A stretch of 64,000 nucleotides of DNA, taken from assembly GCF_965363235.1 (NCBI RefSeq), contig NC_134849.1, forward strand, positions 12,178,863 to 12,242,862. Reading direction: 5' to 3'. The notes under the pieces were generated by a model that was given only the letters and a program-made list of their open reading frames with translations, ran no database searches and was not told the origin of the DNA. Made by a program: the position numbers and the translations under genes. Positions 34,201 to 44,385 of this stretch are shown one piece after another. The first letter of the stretch is position 1. Each line of letters begins with the position of its first letter. The stretch is from Mytilus galloprovincialis. Taxonomy: Eukaryota; Mollusca; Bivalvia; Mytilida; Mytilidae.

Positions 34201-37200
34201 GAATGGCCTGAAGTTGTCTGACATAGATCGAGTCTACGATTGACAAAGGAAAGTGATTTGTTTAAAAAGTATGTAATAACAGAATCAAATTGGTAATTGG
34301 CAAATCAACTATTCTGGTATATGGGAGATAATTCAGTTTTTAATCATTATTTTAATATAATTGTTCTTTTTACTTTAGCACCCAGTATACCTCTATTTTA
34401 TTCAATTCTTTAACCCAATTTTTTCTCTTATTTACCGTATGGTGGATTATTTTTGCGGGGTGTAAATTTTCGCTTATTTTCGCGGAAAGAACAAAATTGC
34501 CAAAATAAATTCCACCAAATTTAAAGTGTTCATGCAACATCAGGTATTGATACATGTTTTGAATTCGCCAAAATTATAATCACCAAACTATATTTGGCCT
34601 CAAATTTCAGGTTCATCTAAAGAAAGTTTTTGGATACTTTTTAACACTTAAGTGTCTATTTCAATTGATTCTATTAGTTTATGTGAAAGATTTCAACTGA
34701 TTTAGTCATTTAAAACGCTCTGATTCAAGCTTAAATATGAAAAATCTATCAAATATGCCAAAAAACGTCACTTTTCAGATGGTTTTTGTCAAAAATGAAA
34801 GTGCCCGCCGCATCTGGCAGATTCCATTTTGACGGAAAATTTTTATGTTAGCAACACAAAAAATCCTGATATTTTCAGTATTATCAAGGTTTGGATGTAT
34901 ATCTTGATTTTAAATGAAAGGCAAATTAGAATAAAACATTTCTGAACATCTGCACCAATAAAAAAGGAATTGTAATAACTTTTAAAAAGGATTATCTTTG
35001 AGTTGCTAACATAAGATTTGACAGACATGAACAATGCTGCTAACATAAAATTTGACAGAAATTAAGTTGTTGCTAACATAAAAATTGACGGACATTTTTG
35101 TTGCTAACATAACATTTGACGGACTGTTTTGTTGCTAACATAACATTTGACAGACTTTTTTGTTGCTAACATAATATTTGACGGACTTTTTTGTTGCTAA
35201 CATAAGATTTGACGGACATTATTGTTGCTAACATAAAATTTGACGGACTGAAATGTGTTGCTAACATAAGATTGTGCTAACATAAATAAATTTGACAGAC
35301 AATATATATTTGACATTTTTAACCAACATTGGAGATTTTATCCTAGTTGAAAGTCATATTAAGAACTCCTGCAAAATACCGCTGCCTGAAATTTAAAAAG
35401 ATTTCAACCCAGGACAGATAACTCTAATTTGTAGCACATCCAAATGTTGCTAACATAAAATGTCAAATTTGACAGAAATTATGTTAGCAACAGAATTGAT
35501 AAAACTATTGATTAAATAAAGTAAATTGAAAGATCCAAAATGTGTATGTTTAATGTACATTATGAAATACAATTTTAACAGGCTTATATAAGTACTTACA
35601 ATGATGTGGCAAGATTTTATGAACCTGTTGCTATCATAAAATTTATTGACAGATGAGCATCTAATAAGTAAGGTATTTGAAATTGAAAAAAATATATATC
35701 ACAGATGTTTTTAACAAAAGAAAAGCAAAAGATTTAGAAACAGGGATGTTTGAATAATCAAACTACACTAATAAAAACCATTATACCAGTGTCAACTTAA
35801 AGCATCTTAAACATGAACCTTGTGTCAAAAAATGGGAAGTAATTTCCGTCAAACAGTTCACATTTTTCATCTTGTTTTGATCATTTCTACTTTTAATGGA
35901 AACAATCATATCCAATAATTTGTTTTCTTGCTTTATATAACATTCTTATTCAATATAACATTCACACATTATCATTCAAATAACAGTAAGTATTATTTTT
36001 CTTAATTTGTTCTTTTTGACGGAATTTTTCATTTCTTTTTGGAATCTGCCATCTGTGTTCATCCTCAACATTTATATTTGTTTTGTATTATCATCAAATA
36101 CAACTTACATTTCAATATCATGAATGAACATGAATGCGGCCACTTTCATTTAAGACGGAAACCGTCTAAAAATTAGCCAAAATGCTAAAATTTTGAAGAT
36201 TTCAGTAATTTAGTATGACTTAATGATGCTAGAACGCGATATTTGTGCATTGTATTGTAAAAAACAGCTCATATTTCATTTGTATTTATGTAGCAGAAGC
36301 ATTTTACTTTCCAAAATACAGCTAAAAGATAACATTTTTGCAATTTTCTAAAACTACTATATTTTGGGGCCAAAAAGGGGTCTTCATGGTCTTACTGAAC
36401 CTACTCCTTTTATACCCGCGAAAATATCCGGCTATACAGTATTAATTCTTTGACTGATTATTCTATGTTAACCCAATCAAGATCTTTTTCTAGAAAATTT
36501 GACACTTTACCTCTCACACAGATAAAAGCACTACATCATATTCATGAATGATCACCAACAACTTAAATAACAAAAAAAATCATCTTGGTTCTTCAACATG
36601 TTCAAAGAGTTAATTTTGAGTTGAATCTAAGCTAGGTCATGTTCTATAATACTCTATTCATCTTCCTGAAATGATGTGTCTCCACCCCATTGATTGACTT
36701 TCAGCACTATTGTTCATATTGCTAAAATCAGTTTTTATTGGTGGAGCAAGCTAGACGTTGTCAATATCACTAACAACCTTTAGCTGACAATTAAGATTAG
36801 AGTCAAACACCTCTCCCATGTGCAGGGTTTGAACTCACAATCTCAATGCTGCTAGAGATACAGATCCTGGATCTTACACCATATACTCACTTTCCATCTG
36901 TAGAAAACTCTATTTGCATTACTGCTCCATTATGACCTTTTAAAACTGCAAAATTTTCACATTCACCATACACTGTCCAAAAACCTGAAAATATACATGT
37001 AGTGTAAATATCTCATTCAATACGTTTTAATAGATCTGAAAATATAAGTTCTTTTTAGACACATATACTTATCCCTGTCTGTGATTTTCTTAACAAAATG
37101 GAGACAAACAAGTTTGAAAATAGCCATTCAACAACCAAACTTAAACTGAATTCTGGTATTGTACATGTCTTACTACATGTACTAGCTAATCCTTCTTTAT

Positions 37201-40200
37201 TTGAAAATCATGAGAAAAAACAGGCCCTATATATGATGTTCGAACTTAACAGCTTGGAACTTATCAAAATTATCATTCAAAGGGAATTTGTCAACTATAA
37301 AAAAATGGGCTTTAGAATGTAAAATGTCATATATCATGTATATGCAAACTGAACCAATTCTACTGTTGAAAAAAAACCATAGCATATACTGAATATACTT
37401 AAAATGTTTAATAAATACATGTACATGTACATGTATATCAAGTACTTTGACTTACCAATGAGCCTATCAAAGCCTGCAGAAGCTATTAGTTGTCCATCAG
37501 GTGAGAATTTACAGGTATATATTTCTCCTTCTGTACCAGTTAACAGCATGATAGGAGCTTCTAGTCCGGACAGTCTTGGAGGACCCTACAAAAAACAGTA
37601 TACATCATGTTGGAACTTTTTTTTTTAGATATAATACATGTTACTTGTATGCAAATTTGTCCGCCATTACATTACATCACACAGGTTCCCGTAAACTTGC
37701 TTGACGTCAAAAGGTTATTCGGAGGTGACATACAACTAAATACCATAAGTGTAAATACCTGTCAGGCGACTGGTCTTTTTTTTTCTTTAAAGACAGTGCC
37801 TAGCCAAATCTTACTGAAGCTGGGCAGTATGACTTTTGCTCTTGACTTCATCTTTTGTTAATTATGATGATTTTTCACATGTAAATTTAAACTATTCATG
37901 AAAGCATCAAGTTATTATTTTGTTACATGTACAATTTAAAAAGGAAAGCTAAATCTTCTTGAATTAAATACAAAATGTAGGATGTACATGTACGAGTACA
38001 TCAAGAAGTAAAATAACAACAAAAAAATTAAATTAATAAAAGTAAAATTAAACCTTATGGTTTCACATAATCTTATACCTAGTCCCTAGCCTCACCGGAC
38101 ACAGTTACAAATGATTTTTGAATTTAAATTTTTTTTTTCTTTGTAGCATACTTTTCGTGAATTGTTTGTACCATAGAATTAAAGATGTATGAAGGCTTTC
38201 ATTTTGAGTCATAACACATATAATTTTCTATTTAGGTTTGGATACTTTAGTAAGATTTGCATGACCTGGTTTTATGGGTCTAGCAAGCCCAATATGGACG
38301 AAATTATGAACGGCACTATATTTATACATGTATATCTGGCAACCAATCTAAATTAATGAAACCTACATTAATCTTATCTTAAACACATTTCCTAAGAAAA
38401 TAAGAACTGTAATATGGTATCTTACTTCAAATTCTTCAGCAGTAGTTGCAGACGAAATAAGTGACAAAAAAAAATCTTTGAAAAGGAAATATTTCGGAAT
38501 TTTTTTGGTTTTATGAAAGTTGTTTCGTCTAAGAAGCACTGAATTTTCCTTTTAGTTAGTGAACCTATATTTAATTATTACTTTCGGAGTTCTCCAGACT
38601 TTTTATTAAAAATACTATTTTCTTCTGGCAATGCCCTGCCCCAGGGTCACGAGAGTCTGAGAAAACGTTCATTTTTGGATTATTTGGGCAAGATAAAGGG
38701 CATCACGCATATGAACAGATTCAGGAGATATTTTTCTATCTATATAAAGACAACATTAACCAATTGTACATGAACTTTTTTTTCATGAAAACACAAGTAA
38801 TGTAGTGGATTTTTTATTAATAGAATCATTTATCAATTATCATGCATAAACATGATAAATATATAATATCAGGGAGCAAACACTAAAAATCATGTCCAGT
38901 CGTAATTGCGTCCAGTAACAGGGATGATTCCACTATATAGTTTAGGGCCGCTGAGCGGCCTTTAATCTGGCCAGCGGCCCCCCAAAAATGTACATGAAAA
39001 TGAATTCCCAATTCAGGAAAATAAAATAAAAATCAATATTTCCGGAAAAGTATCTGTCACCGATTAAGGCAACTATAATTTTTCATAGTTTGTTGTCAAA
39101 ACGTTTTAAAATCCAGATAAGAATGATTTTGACGATTCGCATTTTATTAACAGTCAAAATTTGGCAAACAATTTTATCAGCCGAATTCAATTGATTAATA
39201 TGTTATAGGAGTATTCGATCCTGTAAAAGCAGATCGCCCAGCAGGTTGATAAAAATGGGTGTCAAAGCAGACCGCAGCAGAGAGAAAATTCAAATTTCGA
39301 TATAACATTGATTGATAAAGTTAAATGGGCGCCGATCTCGAAAAAACAGATCGCCCAGCAAAGCGGGTTATGCAATATGATGAAAACTTGTTTTGTAAAA
39401 GAAATTATTTCCTCAAAAGACAAAAGTTTGAGCGTTTTTTTTGAAAATAATGTTGATGATAGACCATTCATGAAATACGATGTCATCATTATGGAACTAT
39501 TTCAAAAGTTCTGAAGATGATTCAAATGATTTTAAAGAACACTGGTTCAATGCTTTAAATATCTTATCAATTAAGTATATGAACTTTTGTAATTGCTTTT
39601 CTGAAGTTGACCAGTTCAACTTGAACTCCATTTGAATCAAGGTAAATTTATAGGGATGACCTGCTGTTGAAAAAATACCCGATGAATGATTTTTCTCAGT
39701 GGTTTATGTTAGCTGAAATATATGTTTTTATAATAGGCCTAGGTAACTATAGGTAATATGATAGACTAGTGCATCATGTTCAATGATATTCATGTAATAA
39801 CAGTAGCCCATCCAGAATTATTCAAAATGTTACAAGTTACAACTTACATGAACATCAGTGTACAGGTTAAACTTAATAATATACATTTCCCGTTTTTACA
39901 GGAAAATGTTATTTCGTCTTAGATTTTATGCTTAAAAAATTCCCAATTAGAATAAAAATTCCCAATTTGATGTTCAAGGGACCCATTTGAAAACACCTGG
40001 AATCATCCCTGAGTAAGGCTAGATAATTCTGACACCCAACAGCAGATTTGCCCTAGCTTGTCTGGCGCAAAGGAGAATATCTGCACCTTGTGACAATTTT
40101 TTTGTGCTACATTTTTAACAGGCCTCAAGATTGAGGACCTCAGAGTAATCTGGGACTAGAATATACTATGCATGGGTCAATAGCTAGGGTAAACACTTCC

Positions 40201-40393
40201 TGCATTCCTTAGAAGGGTTAGAACTTAATTATAAAACTTTTTTTAAAAAGCCGGTTTATTGAAATTGGACGACCGAATAGGCAATTACCATCTGCAATAC
40301 TGATTTTTCTTGAGACCCATAGGCTACCAGATCTGTTCTTGGCTTTTTAAAAGGGACCATGGCACTGTCTCCTGCTTTTCGTTTGATGTCCAT
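28236..40393 (-). CDS. SNRNP40: U5 small nuclear ribonucleoprotein 40 kDa protein (WD40), complete
   Basis: Nine minus-strand exons, all with GT-AG junctions and compatible phases, give 1038 coding bases (345 residues; the human protein is about 357): 40393-40289, 37585-37456, 36984-36891, 33678-33513, 32829-32707, 30899-30779, 30135-30053, 29333-29168, 28285-28236. SNRNP40 is a seven-bladed WD40 propeller of the U5 snRNP, part of the spliceosome around PRP8 and BRR2 in the nucleus. Seen here: a basic N-terminus (KRKAGDS, FKKPR) fitting nuclear import, then blades with IMLLTG, ASAGFDRLI, FSASTDKTVALWD, GHTSFVNAV, CSGSDDGTIK, SGGIDNDIK, RGHADTL, FAPQERCVKI, CSWSPDG, RRILYKLPGHAGS and the end SSDKKLYLGEIE. 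This order matches SNRNP40 throughout. Introns reach 3.2 kb and are packed with transposon copies; no exon is broken. Confidence 0.95.
28848..28986 (+). mobile_element. T1 retrotransposon tail
   Basis: TTTAGGGGCCAGCTGAAGG to CATTCTCAATTTTA, the same 3' tail as in the retrotransposon copy at 58166-58307. It lies in SNRNP40 intron 8, antisense to the gene. GGAACAGCCCTTA just before it is a scrap of the MITE seen at 29767. Confidence 0.75.
29018..29167. repeat. 50-bp tandem repeat abutting the SNRNP40 exon 8 donor
   Basis: Three nearly identical 50-bp units begin at 29018, 29068 and 29118 (AACCTACAGAGCATTGGCAA). The last ends exactly at the exon boundary and contains the functional donor. The other two carry CTTAG where the real donor has CTTAC, so they lack a GT. 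Confidence 0.9.
29168..29333 (-). CDS. SNRNP40: SNRNP40 exon 8
   Basis: Residues 275-329, NLLRCSWSPDGSKVAAGSGD to VDFHPNEPI, plus one base. The donor GTAAGT lies inside the last unit of a 50-bp tandem array. Confidence 0.95.
29530..29710. mobile_element. MITE-B copy 1 (GTGGATTCATT family)
   Basis: GTGTGGATTCATTTCTTTTC at the left and TCACCTGAATCCACCAAAAA near the right match MITE-B at 33271-33476. The far right end is lost. It lies in SNRNP40 intron 7. Confidence 0.55.
29767..29957. mobile_element. MITE-C with 28-bp inverted repeats
   Basis: The left arm begins AGGGCTGTTCTAGAAAATAC and the right arm is its reverse complement with two changes. About 191 bp, in SNRNP40 intron 7. No clear target duplication. 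Confidence 0.8.
30053..30135 (-). CDS. SNRNP40: SNRNP40 exon 7
   Basis: Residues 248-274, RIWDIRPFAPQERCVKIMQG to HTFEK. Acceptor TTTTTTAG, donor GTAAGT. Confidence 0.95.
30350..30475 (+). mobile_element. Degenerate T2 tail
   Basis: GAAGAGTTGTTTCATTGGCA and CATACCACATCTTCTT mark the T2 end. SNRNP40 intron 6. Confidence 0.55.
30779..30899 (-). CDS. SNRNP40: SNRNP40 exon 6
   Basis: Residues 207-246, VWDLRKNDVLYRLRGHAD to LSNSMDNT, plus one base. Using the GTAGGT donor makes the split codon Leu (TTA), giving NTLRIWD where the family usually has Val. Confidence 0.9.
30951..31132. mobile_element. MITE-B copy 2
   Basis: Inverted ends TATTGTGGATCCATTTT and AAAATGAATGAATCCACAGTA. SNRNP40 intron 5. 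Confidence 0.65.
31440..31577 (+). mobile_element. T1 retrotransposon tail
   Basis: GGGAGTTTCTAGCTACACTG through TTTGACACATTCCCAATTT to CTCAATTTTA. SNRNP40 intron 5. A short direct repeat (CATGGACCATACCAGCACC) follows at 31648-31717. Confidence 0.65.
31850..32112 (-). mobile_element. T2 retrotransposon tail (minus)
   Basis: ATGAGACAACTCTCCATCCA, GAGCCTTGGCTCACAC and ATGAACCACATCAACAAAC in T2 order. SNRNP40 intron 5. Confidence 0.7.
32125..32275 (-). mobile_element. T2 tail variant (minus)
   Basis: GAAGATGTGGTATGATTGCC, GTACGGCCTTCAACAATGAG and ATAGTCAGCTATAA, adjacent to the preceding copy but a different subfamily. Confidence 0.65.
32707..32829 (-). CDS. SNRNP40: SNRNP40 exon 5
   Basis: Residues 166-206, LWDARKRGVQ to SGGIDNDIK, exactly 41 codons. 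The donor is the weaker GTTTGT. Confidence 0.95.
33271..33476. mobile_element. MITE-B copy 3
   Basis: Ends ATACTGTGGATTCATTTATT and GATGAATCCACATTAT with internal inverted ACCAATCTTCGTGG. SNRNP40 intron 4, close to exon 4. The best preserved of three copies. Confidence 0.7.
33513..33678 (-). CDS. SNRNP40: SNRNP40 exon 4
   Basis: Residues 111-165. Contains FSASTDKTVALWD, KGHTSFVNAV and CSGSDDGTIK. Donor GTAAAT, ending in phase 0. Confidence 0.95.
34434..36442. mobile_element. ~2-kb transposon with diverged inverted ends in SNRNP40 intron 3
   Basis: The left end TTACCGTATGGTGGATTATT and right end (reverse complement TACTGTATAGCCGGATATTT) are imperfect inverted repeats continuing into a CGCGG-type motif. 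A second inner inverted repeat is GGCAGATTCCA at 34817 and TGGAATCTGCC at about 36040, with AAATGAAAGTG nearby on both sides. The centre holds a minisatellite. No coding potential seen. Confidence 0.6.
35003..35300. repeat. ~31-bp minisatellite, about 9 copies
   Basis: GTTGCTAACATAAxATTTGAC(A/G)GAC repeats at roughly 31-bp spacing from 35003 to 35290. Single copies outside the array at 34843-34856 and about 35482 are in the opposite orientation (TTATGTTAGCAAC). Confidence 0.85.
36891..36984 (-). CDS. SNRNP40: SNRNP40 exon 3
   Basis: About residues 79-110. FWTVYGECENFAVLKGHNGA matches the family's blade 1-2 junction. Donor GTGAGT. Confidence 0.95.
37456..37585 (-). CDS. SNRNP40: SNRNP40 exon 2
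   Basis: Residues 36-78 plus one base. It starts GPPRLSGLEAPIMLLTG and ends ASAGFDRLI at a GTAAGT donor; first WD repeat. Confidence 0.95.
38919..40011. mobile_element. Transposon with CAGGGATGATTCCA ends in SNRNP40 intron 1
   Basis: Perfect 14-bp terminal inverted repeats CAGGGATGATTCCA and TGGAATCATCCCTG, flanked by 5-bp direct repeats AGTAA (38914-38918 and 40012-40016). The interior (1.09 kb) has the small palindrome GGCCGCTGAGCGGCC and two CAGATCGCCCAGCA motifs, but only a 68-codon ORF (39308-39514) with no signature. Confidence 0.75.
40289..40393 (-). CDS. SNRNP40: SNRNP40 exon 1
   Basis: Residues 1-35, from ATG at 40393 (context ACAATGG), ending in phase 0 at a GTAATT donor. It encodes the short basic N-terminal tail before the first blade. 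No TATA box is evident just upstream (higher coordinates). Confidence 0.85.
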
Positions 40394-41522
40394 TGTTATT
40401 TAAACAACGGAGTGGGAAAATGTAAGAGTATTTTTGTTTTCAACAAAATCACGCCGAACAGTAGGAAGTTGTACAGACCACACTAAAGGTTTATTCACAG
40501 CCGGAATAGATTTCCGGGATTTCTCTGCCGCAATTATGAACAACTCGTCCCATTATTAAATCGCCCTAGATCTAGGCCTGCTCGACCAACATACGTCAAA
40601 GTCGTTCACTTTTTATAAACTCGACCTTATTTATATTTTCTGATTTCACATGATACAGACACTTAAGACATACAAACCTGTATACTCGACCAAATTATAT
40701 AAAAAAAAAAGAAGAAAAGGATTTGTTCCATAAATATAGTTTGAAGAGTGTAGATATACAACTTCCATTTTTTAGGATACATTTTTACATTTTATGTCTT
40801 GATATCTTATGCATTAAATATTAAGTACGGGGATGAAATTGCATGTTAAAAAAAAGGGTGCTAAATCTTTATGATAAGTAGTGATTTGATCCAGTAAAAA
40901 AAAGGTCAAAAAATAGTACCACGTCTAAAGCTATCAAACTGAATTTTACACCCCTAAACACAGAATTGTCAATATTTTGAGTAAGAGTTGGTAGAACTTT
41001 CTATAACTTTGTTATCATTTGCCTTCTTAGTAAAACACTACACCGTAACAATTTTATTGGGATAGAGCAGGTTCGATTTTTTTAATTTGAATTTATTGTC
41101 TAAAAGAAGTGCACTACGGAATAACTGTGTTCTCGGGCCATTTTAAGTACCGCTGAAACAAAATCTAACAAATCACCCAAACTATGACATCATCTGCAGA
41201 TAATATGAATAAGAATAGATAACAAAGCATATATCATAATATACAGCTATTTTAGCTCTTCGAACAAGGTTTCATAAATCAGCTATGTCAAATCAGACCA
41301 ATAAATCTCCAAAGTTTTATGAAAACTGTTTTCAGTTATTGTCCGGTAGCTGGAAAGTTTCCCCTTTTTTATGAATAAAGTTCAACTACTCCAAAACGTT
41401 AATTCAGATTGGTTTTTAAAATCGAACGAGAAAATTGTGTCAATTATATATATATACTAAAGTATAAACGATTCTCTAAGTTTCATGAAAATTGCTCAAA
41501 GCATTTTTGACTTATAGTAAAA
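40394..41522. other. Region upstream of SNRNP40
   Basis: This must contain the SNRNP40 promoter, but I see no TATA box, CpG-rich core or other clear element. Otherwise A+T-rich and without genes. Confidence 0.4.
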
Positions 41523-41776
41523 CAAGAATGTGTCCATAGTACATGGATGCCCAAATCGCACTATTATTTTCTATGTTCAGTGGACCGTGAAATTAGGGTC
41601 AAAACTCTGATTTGGCATTAGCAAGATCATATCATAAGGAGCATGTGTATTAAGTTTCAAGTTGATAGGACAAAAAGTACCTTGACGGAAAAATTCAACC
41701 TGAAGCGGTACAGACAGGCGGACGGACGAACGAACGAATGGACAGTCCAGAACAGATAATGCCCATAAATGAGGCA
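41523..41776 (-). mobile_element. R4 element (GTCC/CGTTCGTC repeat), reversed
   Basis: Reads CAAGAATGTGTCCATAGTAC on the left (reversed 3' end, CTTG terminus), then a GGACGAAC block (41718-41739), and finishes with the hairpin TGCCCATAAATGAGGCA (41760-41776), the reversed 5' end. Confidence 0.75.
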
Positions 41777-43034
41777 CAAAAACTGGAAAAAAGATTTTTT
41801 TTACGATTTATAACTCGGAAATTGTAACTTTGCGTTATTGTCTGATGTGTTGACGTCAGCCGACAGAAGGACAGATGGACGGAAGGACAACGGTATACCA
41901 CAAGGTGTTCTTTAAAAGGACGTTTAAAGGTTCTCCGAAATTATAGATGCTTTTACAGATATTTTTTTTTATAATTGTTTTTTTCTTCATGAATTTACAA
42001 GTATCAACATATATTTATCTTGTGGCACAATAAGAAAGCAAAAGAAATAAATAAGCATAATACGCATTCTATGATTTTATAGATATATAATTTATCTATA
42101 TCTCCGCCCGTCTTATCGAACTGATTGAAAAATGCCAAGAAGGCAATACAAAATTAAAAGTAGAAAAAAACACTAGTCCACCTTCTTAAATAGTATACCG
42201 GTGTAACGATCAGTTGCAGCTCCAGAACTTTTTATAAAGGGGGTGGGTGGGGGCACTCACTGACAAAAAAAGGGGCGACACTATAGTTTCCCCACGAGGG
42301 GAGGAGACTCAGAGCCCCCTAGAGTCGCCTCTGAAGATTAAGTATTTCATTTGTTTGATTAGAATTCAGTTAATATCAATGAAGTGCCTTTCCTAATGGA
42401 TTTTTTAATCGTTTTCTTGTATTTGCTTTGATTCTATTTTAAAAAGACGTCCTTTAACCATCTCAGTAGCATATATTAATTAGTATCAATTACCATTTCA
42501 AAATACTTGAAGTTGTTCAATCAAATTTTGCAATTTTCACAGCTTTCTCAACATTTTACTTCAATTCTAACTTCATATAAACCAGATATATCCGGAGTTG
42601 TGCATGTACCACCTTAATTTCTACATGCCAATTTTCAACCAATTTTTGAAGTCTTTTAAGAAAAAAATGCCTTTGGGAAAATAAATACGTTCTACTAAAA
42701 ATAATCCTGGATTTTCTTGAAATTGATTAAGTATATACCATGGAGCGCACTTATCCTCAATTTTTTATGTACATTTTGGCTCAAAATGGTCTTAATATAT
42801 TTCTCTTTCTCCAAAAGTTTCATTTCTGCAAAATTGGTTCGTTTAAGCAAACAGTGACATCACTGAAGGCACTACTATGATTTCGTTTAAGCAAACAATG
42901 AAATCAAAGGTACTATTTTGTGTCAGAGAAGGGTTACTGTTATTACGAATTGTTAATTGGTAGTCTGATACCGAAAGTGCGACACCCCGGAAGGATAAGC
43001 AGATCCATCTCTTAATAATACTAGCGTTAAAAAA
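41777..43034. other. Non-coding interval, no gene seen
   Basis: Contains a second small GGACGG block at 41864-41888 and a C/G-rich scrap at 42213-42332 (GCAGCTCCAGAAC to GAGTCGCCTCTG) that may be another MITE. No exon recognised. Confidence 0.4.
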
Positions 43035-43049
43035 CTATAATATCGGCTG

Positions 43050-43262
43050 ATTATATGGGGGGGGGGGGGGGCAATACCTTTTTTGTGTTAACCTGTTATG
43101 GCCCTTTTCAAGGTGTTGTTAACTGTTATCTGAGATCAATGTTTTTAACCCACTTTGTTAACTGTTATCAGCATTTGTGCATTTTATGTTAACTGTTTTT
43201 TTCCAAAATCGAGGTGTTGTTAACATGTTAAGGGGACAACTATTCCCCCCCCCCCACTTATA
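43050..43262. repeat. G-run/C-run bounded repeat with GTTAACTG motifs
   Basis: A G-run (about 43057-43071) and a C-run (about 43244-43257) bound a block with repeated GTTAACTGTTAT, with TATATGGGG and CCCCACTTATATA at the outer edges. Probably a small MITE. Confidence 0.45.
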
Positions 43263-43579
43263 TCATTATTTATTCAGCGAAATGTCACTTTTCCAATGCC
43301 TACTGTTCCTACCTTTTTATGTTGCCTCTTTCAGCAGAAATGTTATGGGTTTATATAGTATGCCGTACGTTGTATGATGTATATATTTGTCCAATATGTA
43401 AAAAATATGAAATAAACTCGTCATAGAAATTTCAAGTTGCATTATTACATATATGAGGCTAGTAATTCGTACGCATATCTCTTAATTGTCTTAAAAATAA
43501 AACCGACTGGATAAAGCAGTATGTATTTGTAATCTGTAGAGTTATTTATTCCCATAGTACCACTTAAAGGTTATTTAAG

Positions 43580-44385
43580 AGACTTTTGGTGTGTAAACTC
43601 GGTCAGTCGTCCTACATTCTGTCGTTACCTATATTTTGGCATTGCACACTATCACGTGTTTCTGCCGGTTTATGGCGTCTGTATACGCTAAATCCATTGA
43701 ATGCTGGGTGTATGCTGATTTTCATTTTAGTCTTGGACACATATTTTTTTCTTTCTTGTTATTGGCTTTGAAATAGCTTTCAGTAACAGCGAGCATGCTC
43801 CGGGTCTGATCTTCTTGTCTTGAGCGTATACGTTGCGGGTTGAGTGCTTTTTATCGATCTCATGGGTCAAATAATAATTTCAAATGATGTTTATAGTTTA
43901 TTCTTATGTGACGGTGTTACACCACTTTCTCAGGATATTTGGAGGGTGTGGCGCAAGCAGACTAGTTTAACCCTACAAAGATCTATGTGTCTGTCCACAG
44001 TAAGAAGTGTACAGTTGAATGTTTATCGTTTGCTGCTGTCTGTTTGACATTTTTTGTGTGTTGTGCTGTTCCATCGATGTCCAAGGTTCGGGAGAGATAG
44101 GCGCATGCTTTTGTTTAACCACGCCATATCCTATATATTATTGTCCCAAATCAGGAGCCTTTAGTTCAATGGTTATCGTTTGTTGCTCCTAATCATATTT
44201 GTTTCTTGTTTAAAATTTCTTGATACATGAGTGCTATGTCGTTAACTTTTTCTCGTTTGAATTGTTTTTCATTTGTCATTTCGGGACGTTTTATAGCTTA
44301 CTATGCGATATGGGGTTTGTTCACATTGAAGGCCGCACCATGACCAGTTGCCAACTTCTACGCCATCTGACCTTTGGTATATTTA
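43580..44385 (+). mobile_element. Degenerate long T2-type retrotransposon 3' region
   Basis: TTATCGATCTCATGGGTCAA, GTGTTACACCACTTTCTCAG, CCCAAATCAGGAGCC, TTATAGCTTACTATGCG and TTGAAGGCCGCACC occur in the order of the mussel T2 3' UTR. Its short ORFs (43844-44047, 44220-44405) are repeat translations. Confidence 0.55.
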
